A stretch of DNA of 8,360 nt, from NCBI GenBank assembly GCA_902796985.1, contig CADBRC010000345.1:1-8360 (forward strand), written 5' to 3'. Below, in pieces: positions 1 to 6,355 of the stretch. A program made the translations under genes and the position numbers. The notes under the pieces were generated by a model. The model did no database searches. It was not told where the DNA came from and was given only the letters and a program-made list of their open reading frames with translations. This DNA comes from an uncultured Spirochaetaceae bacterium. Its GTDB lineage: Bacteria > Spirochaetota > Spirochaetia > Treponematales > Treponemataceae. The first letter of the stretch is position 1, and every line of letters starts with the position of its first letter.

Positions 1-2
1 AC

Positions 3-98
3 AATGGAACGGAGAGACTCGCCGACTTTGCGGAGGACAAAGTGAAGTCTGTCCTGCTCAAGGAAATATCGGAGTTCAAAAAGGTGCTCAGCCCTTGA
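3..98 (+). CDS. C-terminal fragment of an unidentified protein (5' end outside window)
   Basis: An open frame runs in from the left edge and ends at a TGA at 96-98. It gives 31 residues rich in charged amino acids, ending E-F-K-K-V-L-S-P. The frame uses GC-rich third positions (gcc, gac, gtg, aag, ctg, ctc) like the neighbouring genes, and the peptide reads as an amphipathic helix. This is why I treat it as the tail of a real gene rather than chance. The first two bases of the window complete the preceding codon. The fragment is too short to assign a family. The rubrerythrin start lies 68 nt further on, on the same strand, so the two could be co-transcribed, although a hairpin lies between them. 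Confidence 0.55.
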   Translation, partial: NGTERLADFAEDKVKSVLLKEISEFKKVLSP

Positions 99-107
99 CT
101 TTATCCC

Positions 108-129
108 TCCCCACAGTTAAGCTGGGGGA
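108..129 (+). other. Hairpin in the spacer upstream of rubrerythrin
   Basis: CCCC (109-112) pairs with GGGG (125-128), T108 pairs with A129, and CAG (114-116) pairs with CTG (122-124). A113 is bulged and the loop is 117-121 (TTAAG). No T-run follows, so it is not a canonical intrinsic terminator. It lies just before the candidate -10 of rbr, where an operator or an attenuating structure could sit. The pairing is visible directly; the function is unknown. Confidence 0.35.
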
Positions 130-134
130 AGCTG

Positions 135-140
135 TATTAT
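135..140 (+). promoter_or_regulatory. Candidate -10 box for rbr
   Basis: TATTAT differs from TATAAT at one position and would place the transcript start near 147, giving a leader of about 20 nt that still contains the whole ribosome binding site. No good -35 hexamer lies at the right distance; the hairpin at 108-129 occupies that space, so the promoter may need an activator or be weak. A TTGACT at 95-100 looks like a -35 but has only a poor -10 (TAAGCT, 118-123) 17 nt downstream. Confidence 0.3.
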
Positions 141-151
141 CCGATATTTGT

Positions 152-157
152 AAGGAG
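152..157 (+). promoter_or_regulatory. Ribosome binding site of rbr
   Basis: AAGGAG sits 9 nt upstream of the ATG at 167-169. It decides the start: the same frame stays open upstream to about position 95, but only this ATG has a Shine-Dalgarno sequence, and the resulting N-terminus matches the family. Confidence 0.85.
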
Positions 158-166
158 AAAAGAATT

Positions 167-706
167 ATGAGCAAATACGCTGGAACCCAGACGGAAAAGA
201 ACCTTCTCGCCGCTTTCGCGGGAGAAAGCCAGGCCCGCAACAAGTATACCTACTTCGCCTCGGTTGCGAAGAAAGAGGGATACGAGCAGATTGCCGAAAT
301 CTTCCTGCACACGGCGGACAACGAGAAAGAGCACGCCAAGATGTGGTTCAAGGAGCTGGAGGAGCTGGGCGACACCAAGGCAGACCTCGCGGCTGCCGCT
401 GACGGAGAGAACTTCGAGTGGACCGACATGTATGAGGGATTCGCCAAGACTGCCGAAGAGGAGGGCTTCAAGGCTCTGGCCGCCAAGTTCCGCGGCGTAG
501 CCAAAATCGAGAAAAGGCACGAGGAGCGCTACCGCAAGCTGCTTGAGAACGTGGAGACCGCGAAGGTCTTTGAGAAGAGCGAGGTCAAGGTCTGGGAGTG
601 CCGCAACTGCGGGCACATCGTCGTCGGCACCAAGGCCCCGGAAGCCTGCCCGGTCTGCGCCCACCCGAAGTCTTACTTCCAGGTGACGGACGTAAGCTTC
701 GAATAA
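167..706 (+). CDS. rbr: Rubrerythrin
   Basis: Rubrerythrin is a cytoplasmic non-haem iron peroxidase of anaerobes and microaerophiles that reduces hydrogen peroxide with electrons from rubredoxin or a similar donor. The product is 179 residues, within the family's usual length of roughly 170-195. An N-terminal four-helix diiron domain spans residues 1-135. Visible candidate iron ligands are E20 (in A-G-E-S), E53/H56 (E-x-x-H), E97, E115/H118 (second E-x-x-H) and E127. A C-terminal rubredoxin-like iron site follows, with C145-x2-C148 and C161-x2-C164. All four cysteines are present, so this is the classical two-domain form, not an erythrin or a reverse rubrerythrin. The ATG is chosen for the AAGGAG at 152-157. 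The gene ends against a hairpin terminator shared with the convergent kinase gene. PerR-type control is common for this family, but I see no convincing box here. Confidence 0.96.
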   Translation: MSKYAGTQTEKNLLAAFAGESQARNKYTYFASVAKKEGYEQIAEIFLHTADNEKEHAKMWFKELEELGDTKADLAAAADGENFEWTDMYEGFAKTAEEEGFKALAAKFRGVAKIEKRHEERYRKLLENVETAKVFEKSEVKVWECRNCGHIVVGTKAPEACPVCAHPKSYFQVTDVSFE

Positions 707-723
707 GAAGCGTCCGGCAGATG

Positions 724-771
724 AAAAAGGCCCGCACTGTGGACATCCACAAGGCAGGCCTTTTCTTTTTT
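724..771. terminator. Bidirectional intrinsic terminator between rbr and lysC
   Basis: An 8-bp outer stem (AAAAGGCC 725-732 with GGCCTTTT 757-764) encloses a second stem (TGTGG 738-742 region with CCACA 747-751, loop ACAT). On the + strand it is followed by a T-rich tract (761-771). On the - strand the A-run at 724-728 becomes a T-run. It sits in the 83-bp gap between two convergent stop codons, so it can end transcripts from both sides. Confidence 0.85.
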
Positions 772-789
772 ATGCACGAGCAGACGTCC

Positions 790-2115
790 CTAGCCGAACA
801 AAGCCTTGTGCAGGATTTTCACCACGCGGTCGGCCTCGTCGTTATTGACGATGAAGCTGATGTTCACTTTGCTGGCTCCCTGGCTTATCATCTGGACGTT
901 TATGCCCTCTTTCTCCAGAGCAGCGAACGAAAGGGCGAGGGTTCCGCTGGAACGTGAGGCATCGCAGATTATCGTGACGATTGCCTTGTCCTTCTTGACG
1001 TTGACATCCCCCACCCGCTCCAAGTCGGGAAGCAGGCCGGACAGGTCAGTCTTGCCCGCAACGGTCAGCGAAACGGAAACCTCGGACGTAGCTATCACGT
1101 CGATGCTGATGTTCCACTTGAGGAACTGATTGAAGATATGGGCGAGGAAGCCCGCCGCACCGAGCATCCGGCTGGACTCAATGTCTATGAGGCTGATGTT
1201 CTTGACGCTCGTGATTGCCGTAACGAGGGGCCGCTCACCCGAGTGTTTTTCTACTATTATACTGCCCGGACTCTTGATGTTGTAACTGTTCTTGACGCGG
1301 ACGGGGGTGCCGGTCTTGCGGCAGGGGAGCATGCTGCGGGGATGGAGCACCTGAGCACCGAACATGGCAAGCTCCTGTGCCTCCTCATAAGTCACCTCGC
1401 TCACCGGATGCGCGTCAGAGACGACGCGGGGGTCGCTCGTCATGATTCCGTCCACATCCTTCCAGGTCTGTATCTCGTCAGCCCCCATCGCCGCACCGAT
1501 AATCGTTGCGCTCAGGTCGCTTCCGCCGCGTCCCAGAGTTGTAATCGTCCCCTTCTTGTCCTTGGCGATAAAGCCGGTGACAATCGGGATGGCATTCCCG
1601 GAACCGGACTTGTACGCGCCGAGAGCCTTGGGTATGTTCTGCCAGACCTCGTCCAGAAGCTCCGCCGCCATATAGTTGGAGTCGCTGACGATTCCGATGT
1701 CCCAGGCATCGTAGAACTTTGCGTCCGTCCCTTCCTTGGCGAGGTAGGCGGCCATCATGCGCACGCTCATCCGCTCTCCGAATGAAACAAGGTAATCGCG
1801 CGTCCGCTTGGTCAACTCCCGCAGCATGGAAATTCCGGTCAGCAGGGTCTTGAGTTCGCCCAAGAGCTCCTGTATCGCAGGAACATCCACGCCCAGCTCG
1901 CGCGCCGTATCGAGGTGCAGCTTCTCCACGTTACCGATGTCAACCCGACCCTGCACCGCAAGGTCTGCGGCCTCCAGCAGGTAGTCGGTCGTGTCGCCCA
2001 TCGCGCTCAGGACGACGACGGGCCGCTCTTCCTTATATGCCTGAATGATTTTGGCTACATGGCGAATCCGCTCCGCATTGGCTACGGAGGAACCGCCGAA
2101 TTTCATTACTATCAT
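790..2115 (-). CDS. lysC: Aspartate kinase (aspartokinase), monofunctional, with two ACT domains
   Basis: The enzyme phosphorylates L-aspartate with ATP to 4-phospho-aspartate, the first step toward lysine/diaminopimelate, threonine and methionine; it is cytoplasmic. The product is 441 residues, near the usual 400-460. The amino-acid kinase domain (1-290) shows the N-terminal K-F-G-G-S-S motif (5-10), S-F-G-E-R (111-115), G-R-G-G-S-D (195-200) and W-K-D-V-D-G-I-x-T-S-D-P (218-229). Two ACT repeats (about 306-365 and 376-441) form the regulatory part and usually bind the inhibiting amino acid; which one cannot be read here. No homoserine dehydrogenase domain is fused. ATG 2115 is preferred because M-I-V-M-K-F gives the expected first beta strand. 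ATG 2106 (438 aa) is the alternative, and a TTG at 2154 lies inside the predicted -35 and is unlikely. The gene seems to have its own promoter, with almost no leader and no Shine-Dalgarno sequence. Confidence 0.95.
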   Translation of the reverse strand: MIVMKFGGSSVANAERIRHVAKIIQAYKEERPVVVLSAMGDTTDYLLEAADLAVQGRVDIGNVEKLHLDTARELGVDVPAIQELLGELKTLLTGISMLRELTKRTRDYLVSFGERMSVRMMAAYLAKEGTDAKFYDAWDIGIVSDSNYMAAELLDEVWQNIPKALGAYKSGSGNAIPIVTGFIAKDKKGTITTLGRGGSDLSATIIGAAMGADEIQTWKDVDGIMTSDPRVVSDAHPVSEVTYEEAQELAMFGAQVLHPRSMLPCRKTGTPVRVKNSYNIKSPGSIIVEKHSGERPLVTAITSVKNISLIDIESSRMLGAAGFLAHIFNQFLKWNISIDVIATSEVSVSLTVAGKTDLSGLLPDLERVGDVNVKKDKAIVTIICDASRSSGTLALSFAALEKEGINVQMISQGASKVNISFIVNNDEADRVVKILHKALFG

Positions 2116-2125
2116 AATGCCGCCA

Positions 2126-2154
2126 ATTATAGCGAACTGGGAGGGATTTAACAA
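2126..2154 (-). promoter_or_regulatory. Promoter of lysC
   Basis: On the - strand, TTGTTA (2154-2149) is separated by exactly 17 nt from a perfect TATAAT (2131-2126). The expected transcript start, at about 2120-2117, is only a few bases before the ATG at 2115. The promoter lies in the 81-bp gap between the permease stop and lysC. It suggests lysC is transcribed independently of the cyclase/permease unit, perhaps with added read-through since no strong terminator is visible in this gap. Confidence 0.65.
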
Positions 2155-2196
2155 GCGGGGCTAAACAATCTTCAGCAGAGCTTAAGCCATCCCTGC

Positions 2197-3141
2197 TTAC
2201 TTTTCCAGCCGTATCCGGGGGTCAATCGCCTGCACAACCAAATCCACAGCAAAGTTAATGACGACGACGAGGGCGGCGATGTACAGGACGATGGTCTGGG
2301 CAAGGGGGAAATCCCGGTAGCTGACGGCGGAAATCAGCAGCCGGCCCACGCCGGAAATGCCGAAAACCTGCTCCACGATGATACTGCCGGAGAAGATGCT
2401 GCCCGCAATCATCCCGAGCAGGGGAACGACGGCGACGACGGCGTTTTTGAAGATGTGCCGGGTCAGCACCCGGAATGCCGAGCAGCCCCTGCTCCTCGCA
2501 GCCTTGACATAGGGGGCAGAACTTTCCTCCCGTACCGCGGCGGCGAGGTACTTGGACAGGACGGCAACCTGCGGCAGGGCAACGGCGAGGGCCGGAAACA
2601 GCATAAAGCGGAAGAAAGCCCCCGCGTCCTCGTCCGGGCCGACATAGCTTCCCGGCGTGAAGAGCCTGAGCCAGAGGCCGAACACCCATATCAGCAGGAG
2701 CGAAAGGAAGAAGCCCGGCAGGGAGATGCCGATGACGGAGAAGGCCCCCGCCGCCGCCCTCGCGACAGGATTCTTCGCCCGCCCCGAAAGCAGGCCGAGC
2801 GGGAGTCCCAGAAGGAAGACCAGCAGGAAAGCCATAAGCCCCAGTATAGATGTCAGCATGATGCGGGAACGGAGCAGGTCAGCGACACTCCGGGAATACT
2901 TGAGCGAAACACCGAAGTCGCCCCGGAAAATCCCGCCGAGCCAGCTGACATACTGGGCAAAGAGGCTCCTGTCCGTCCCCATCTGATGCCTGAGGGCGGC
3001 AAGGCTCTCCTCGCTTGCCTCAGTACCCAGTATCAGCATCGCGCTGTCACCGGGTATCACGTGGAAAGCGAGGAAGACTGCCAGCGACACCAGGAAAAGG
3101 GTCAGCAGCAGTATGGCCAGCTTGCGAAGGAAGTAAGCCAT
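2197..3141 (-). CDS. ABC transporter permease, DppB/OppB (peptide/nickel) family
   Basis: This inner-membrane permease belongs to the binding-protein-dependent family that imports peptides, nickel or other small solutes, normally as a DppB/DppC heterodimer with ATPases. It has 314 residues, the usual length for DppB-type subunits. The first membrane helix is at about 9-29 and runs into the family's I-P-G-D motif (29-32). A periplasmic stretch follows (about 33-95), then helices near 96-118, 130-156, 178-202, 233-258 and 283-305. The cytoplasmic coupling (EAA-type) loop lies at about 211-233 and includes Y-V-K-A-A-R-S-R-G. The C-terminus I-D-P-R-I-R is typical of the family. The start lies 10 nt after the cyclase stop with no clear Shine-Dalgarno sequence, so translational coupling is likely. 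The odd point is that no partner permease, ATPase or binding protein lies within the window; the next gene in the same direction is aspartate kinase. The substrate cannot be inferred. Confidence 0.9.
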   Translation of the reverse strand: MAYFLRKLAILLLTLFLVSLAVFLAFHVIPGDSAMLILGTEASEESLAALRHQMGTDRSLFAQYVSWLGGIFRGDFGVSLKYSRSVADLLRSRIMLTSILGLMAFLLVFLLGLPLGLLSGRAKNPVARAAAGAFSVIGISLPGFFLSLLLIWVFGLWLRLFTPGSYVGPDEDAGAFFRFMLFPALAVALPQVAVLSKYLAAAVREESSAPYVKAARSRGCSAFRVLTRHIFKNAVVAVVPLLGMIAGSIFSGSIIVEQVFGISGVGRLLISAVSYRDFPLAQTIVLYIAALVVVINFAVDLVVQAIDPRIRLEK

Positions 3142-3151
3142 ACACGCGCCG

Positions 3152-6100
3152 CTACTTGCTCTTCATGACGTAGACACCGTCCCACTTCTCCGGCAGGCCG
3201 TTCGCAATGTAGTCATTGCAGCGGTCGATGAAGGTATCCGAAGACTTGTCGTCCGGGAAACATGCCTTGGCCTGCTCGAAGAATGAGAGGGCCTTCTTGA
3301 TTTCCGCGATGTCCTTGGGCGCATCGGGAGTGTCGCGCCCGTTCAGGTAGAGCCTCATCCCCTCGTTGAAAATCTGGGCCGCCTCAATCTGCTCGGGAGG
3401 CAGCTCGGACTTGAGCCCCAGGATGTTGTAGAGCTGGACCGGCTTCTTGACGTTGATGACCTGTACGCAGTCAAAGCAGCGGGACAGGAGCAGGCCCTGC
3501 TTCTCGCCCTTGTCGGCGGCGTTCCAGGTGGACTCCGAGCACATTATCCAGGAGCCGTAGGCCTTGTTCGTACCCTCAAGGCGGGATGCGAGGTTGACGT
3601 TGTTGCCCATTATCGTGTAGTTGAGCTTCTTTACCGTTCCCATGTTCCCGACGACCATGTAGCCCGTGTTCAGGCCGACGCGGGAAAGGAGGGGGGCGGG
3701 GATGTCGTGGTCGGTGTAGAAGTGCTTCTGGTTGTACACGTCCTCGGCCTGCTTCATGCGGATTCCCGCGACGCAGGCGTTGAAGGCGTTGTACTCGTCG
3801 TCGATAGGCGCGCCGAAGAAGGAGACGATTTCGTCTCCGACGTACTTGTCTATCGTTCCCCGGTTGTCCATTATGGCATCGCTCAGCAAGCCAAGGTACA
3901 CGTTGAGAATCTCGACCAGACGGACAGCTCCGTTCTCCTCACCTTCCTCGTTGTTAATCATCTCAGTGAAGCCGGAGAATGACTTTACGTCGGAGAAGAG
4001 GGCAGTTATGTTCTTGTTCGCACCTCCCAAGGACAGGTGGCTGGGGTCCTTGACGATCTGGCTTACGACCTCCGGGGAGACGTAGGCGTCGAATCCGCGG
4101 CGCAGAGTGTTACGGTCGCGGGAGACGGCAATGAAGTTTATAACAGCCTGCATGATGTAGGTGATGAGCAGGAAGATGACGGAGACAAACAGGGGGATGT
4201 AGATCCTGAAGAAATACATCAGGGCCAGCATCACCGCAGTCGGTACTATTATATAGAACAAACCGTAGACATTCTTGCGGCCGTTGCCCTTGTCCCTACA
4301 GTAAAAGCTGATGAACAGGGCGAACAGGAACGAGAATGCAAGGCCGGTCCAGAAGGGCAGCGGGGTTATGAAGTCACGCTGCAGAATCGTGTTCATGACG
4401 TTCGCATGGGTTCCCAGGTTGGGGTAGCGGCGCTCGAAAGGAGTGACACCCAGATCGGTCGAGGATGTCGCCGTGTTTCCGATGAAGCAGAAAGAATTCT
4501 TGAATTTGGCCGCAAGCCCCTCGTAGTAGCTCATGAAGGTCTTGTAGTCGGTCGCAATGCCGTCAAAAGCAGCACCCATATCGTCCGAAATCTGGGCGAT
4601 GCTGTCAGAGTTGCTGCCGTCGTCCAAAGAGGCAAGCAGCTCAAGGACGCCGTCCTTGAAGCCGGCCTCGACGTACTGGCCGATTTTGCCGTAGAAGTCC
4701 TGCCTGAGGGCAAAGTAGTTGTCATACTCCTCGTCCTGTATGCCCCCGCCTATCGCAAGCCCGTCCGCATCATAGCCGTTGCAGCGGCGCAGCATGTCGG
4801 CCTTCATCTCGGTTATCTGCCGGTATTCGTCCAGAATCTCACTTGCGGCAGTATAATAAGGAAGATCCCAGCCCTCCTCGTCCGTCATGCGGATTCTCGT
4901 CACGTTGCTGAGGTTCTGGTAGATCCGCTCTTCGGCCCTGTCCAGCTCGTAGACGAAGGCGGCGGAGACGTGCTCCTTGAACGAGCTTGCATACAGGTCG
5001 TGGGACCAGTTAATCAGCATACGGCCCTTTTCATCCAGCGGAATCCGGATGTCCACCTTCCTGTGCTGTGAGGGCAACGTGGCACCGCGCAGTATGTAGG
5101 CAAACTTCGTGCGCTCAATGGACTCCACCCCCAGGTAATTCAGGAGCGGCCTGAGCGCGAGCTGGCCCACGTAGTAATCCGTGTCCGCCTCGCGGGGCTG
5201 CCAGCCGTTTCCTTCGTTGGACCAGAAGAACTTCTTGGAGGGATCCAGATGATGGAAGAGCTCCAGGCGGCGGCGGCTTCCGTCACTGTCAACGACGACA
5301 TTAGTCGCTCCCGCACCCTTGGCGGCCCTGAGGAATTCCAGCCTGGCAGGGTAGAAGCCCCGGTAAGCCTCCTGCTCCTTCATGGTCGCATCGTTCCCGG
5401 ACTCTATGCGGCCGTCCGGGTCGGACAGGCCCGTAAGCAGCAGGCGGGAAGCCGCCCAGTCGCGGGCCTGGATGAACTGGAGGTACTCGTCGTTCATCTC
5501 TGCCTCTGACAGGGAATCCAGCATGTCCAGCTCGTATGACATTCCGGCGTTTATCGTCATCCAGGAATTGCCGAAGAACTGCAGGGCACGCGCCAGGTAG
5601 TCGTCGTTGTCACGGGAAATGGAGCTTGTGGCCGCCCTGACCCCCTCAAGGGACGCGCCCACGTAGTCGCCCATCTGACTGGAAATCTCCGAAAGCTCCT
5701 CCGGAGAGTACATGCCAGAGACGGCGGCATCGGCAAACTGCCCCATAAGGGAATCGAGGTTCTGTCTGGCCGTCTCCAAGGATTCATCCACCAGACTTTC
5801 CGCGTTGGAAACGAGCGCCCTGCCTGACTTCTGCAGGTACTCAATATCGAATACGATGTCGCTTGCTCCGAACTCTTTCATTCTTATAAGGATATCCGCC
5901 ACTATGTCGCGGCTCCAGGGCCATACGCCGACATCATCGATGGAAATATCGTCTATGTCTATAAGGAGTATCTCATCGGACTTGTCCACGGGACGGCCCG
6001 CCCGCATCTCCATATCGTACACACGGAACTCCATGCCCTCAAAAATGCCCCAAAAGGCCAGCAGACCGCATATCAGCACCATGACAAAAGGCACGAAGAG

Positions 6101-6232
6101 ATCCATCCGTTTCCTGAAGAAACCCTTCTTGCCGGAAACAGCGCTTTCCATCTCGCCTTTCTTCGCTTTTTTCTCTTTCTTTTTCAAAACCAGCTCCTGT
6201 ATATTCTTACTTTTTGCCCCGTTTCCTTCCAT
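3152..6232 (-). CDS. CHASE2-domain class III adenylate/guanylate cyclase, membrane-bound
   Basis: Predicted to make cyclic AMP from ATP in response to an extracytoplasmic signal. It has 1026 residues from ATG 6232. In order: a lysine-rich cytoplasmic N-terminus (about 16-43); membrane helix 44-64; a CHASE2 sensor spanning 68-620, with typical L-L-I-D-I-D-D start and G-N-T-A-T-S-S-T-D-L end; three helices (627-645, 655-675, 678-703); cyclase domain about 735-900; and a helical TPR-like tail ending W-D-G-V-Y-V-M-K-S-K. Catalytic residues look complete: metal aspartates D748 and D800, adenine-type K796 and T873, and transition-state N880 and R884. This favours ATP and a self-sufficient homodimer. 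The frame stays open to 6844, but that part is antisense to the divergent gene and does not look like protein. ATG 6301 (1049 aa) and ATG 6151 (999 aa, preceded by AAAGG) are alternative starts. A permease gene follows after 10 nt. Confidence 0.93.
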   Translation of the reverse strand: MEGNGAKSKNIQELVLKKKEKKAKKGEMESAVSGKKGFFRKRMDLFVPFVMVLICGLLAFWGIFEGMEFRVYDMEMRAGRPVDKSDEILLIDIDDISIDDVGVWPWSRDIVADILIRMKEFGASDIVFDIEYLQKSGRALVSNAESLVDESLETARQNLDSLMGQFADAAVSGMYSPEELSEISSQMGDYVGASLEGVRAATSSISRDNDDYLARALQFFGNSWMTINAGMSYELDMLDSLSEAEMNDEYLQFIQARDWAASRLLLTGLSDPDGRIESGNDATMKEQEAYRGFYPARLEFLRAAKGAGATNVVVDSDGSRRRLELFHHLDPSKKFFWSNEGNGWQPREADTDYYVGQLALRPLLNYLGVESIERTKFAYILRGATLPSQHRKVDIRIPLDEKGRMLINWSHDLYASSFKEHVSAAFVYELDRAEERIYQNLSNVTRIRMTDEEGWDLPYYTAASEILDEYRQITEMKADMLRRCNGYDADGLAIGGGIQDEEYDNYFALRQDFYGKIGQYVEAGFKDGVLELLASLDDGSNSDSIAQISDDMGAAFDGIATDYKTFMSYYEGLAAKFKNSFCFIGNTATSSTDLGVTPFERRYPNLGTHANVMNTILQRDFITPLPFWTGLAFSFLFALFISFYCRDKGNGRKNVYGLFYIIVPTAVMLALMYFFRIYIPLFVSVIFLLITYIMQAVINFIAVSRDRNTLRRGFDAYVSPEVVSQIVKDPSHLSLGGANKNITALFSDVKSFSGFTEMINNEEGEENGAVRLVEILNVYLGLLSDAIMDNRGTIDKYVGDEIVSFFGAPIDDEYNAFNACVAGIRMKQAEDVYNQKHFYTDHDIPAPLLSRVGLNTGYMVVGNMGTVKKLNYTIMGNNVNLASRLEGTNKAYGSWIMCSESTWNAADKGEKQGLLLSRCFDCVQVINVKKPVQLYNILGLKSELPPEQIEAAQIFNEGMRLYLNGRDTPDAPKDIAEIKKALSFFEQAKACFPDDKSSDTFIDRCNDYIANGLPEKWDGVYVMKSK

Positions 6233-6295
6233 TATATCCCATAAAGGGATTCTTTTAAAGGGCACTCCGGGCAGGATTTTTTCTTCCGCGGAATA

Positions 6296-6324
6296 TTGCA
6301 TTTTATCGGAGTATTTGCTAAAAT
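6296..6324 (+). promoter_or_regulatory. Promoter of the rightward envelope-protein pair
   Basis: TTGCAT (6296-6301) is followed 17 nt later by TAAAAT (6319-6324), which is one mismatch from the consensus and is preceded by TGC (6316-6318), an extended -10. The transcript would start near 6331 and carry a leader of about 25 nt with a weak AGAGAG Shine-Dalgarno-like run before ATG 6356. The -35 is poor (only TTG matches), so the extended -10 probably carries most of the activity. Confidence 0.5.
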
Positions 6325-6329
6325 GGTAA
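6300..6329 (-). promoter_or_regulatory. Candidate promoter of the cyclase gene, overlapping the divergent promoter
   Basis: On the - strand, TTACCA (6329-6324) and TAAAAT (6305-6300) are separated by 18 nt. Transcription would begin around 6292, giving a leader of about 60 nt to ATG 6232. It would exclude the ATG at 6301, which lies inside the -10. The spacing and -10 are acceptable and the -35 matches four of six positions. The two divergent -10 boxes lie back to back with 13 bp between them. Confidence 0.35.
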
Positions 6330-6355
6330 CGGGTGTGGGATAAAAAGAGAGCTGT

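Noticed and set aside
135..153. PerR-type operator ahead of rbr
   Set aside because: The stretch is AT-rich, but the two halves do not form the inverted repeat expected of a PerR box; too many mismatches.
137..664. 175-codon open frame on the - strand over rubrerythrin
   Set aside because: It is antisense to a gene with all catalytic residues intact and a good ribosome binding site.
1138..1785. 215-codon open frame on the + strand inside lysC
   Set aside because: It is antisense to the catalytic core of aspartate kinase, has low-complexity His/Arg/Val-rich composition, and shows no family resemblance.
2155..2196. Terminator between permease and lysC
   Set aside because: AGCAG/CTGCT and GCTTAAGC can pair weakly, but there is no GC-rich stem followed by a T-run, so no terminator is called.
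2455..3168. 237-codon open frame on the + strand inside the permease gene
   Set aside because: The product is extremely rich in Glu, Arg, Gln and Pro with no fold pattern. This is what the complement of a membrane-protein gene gives.
4037..5071. 344-codon open frame on the + strand inside the cyclase gene
   Set aside because: It is a shadow frame of GC-rich codon usage: antisense to conserved cyclase and CHASE2 sequence, with no ribosome binding site and no recognisable motif.
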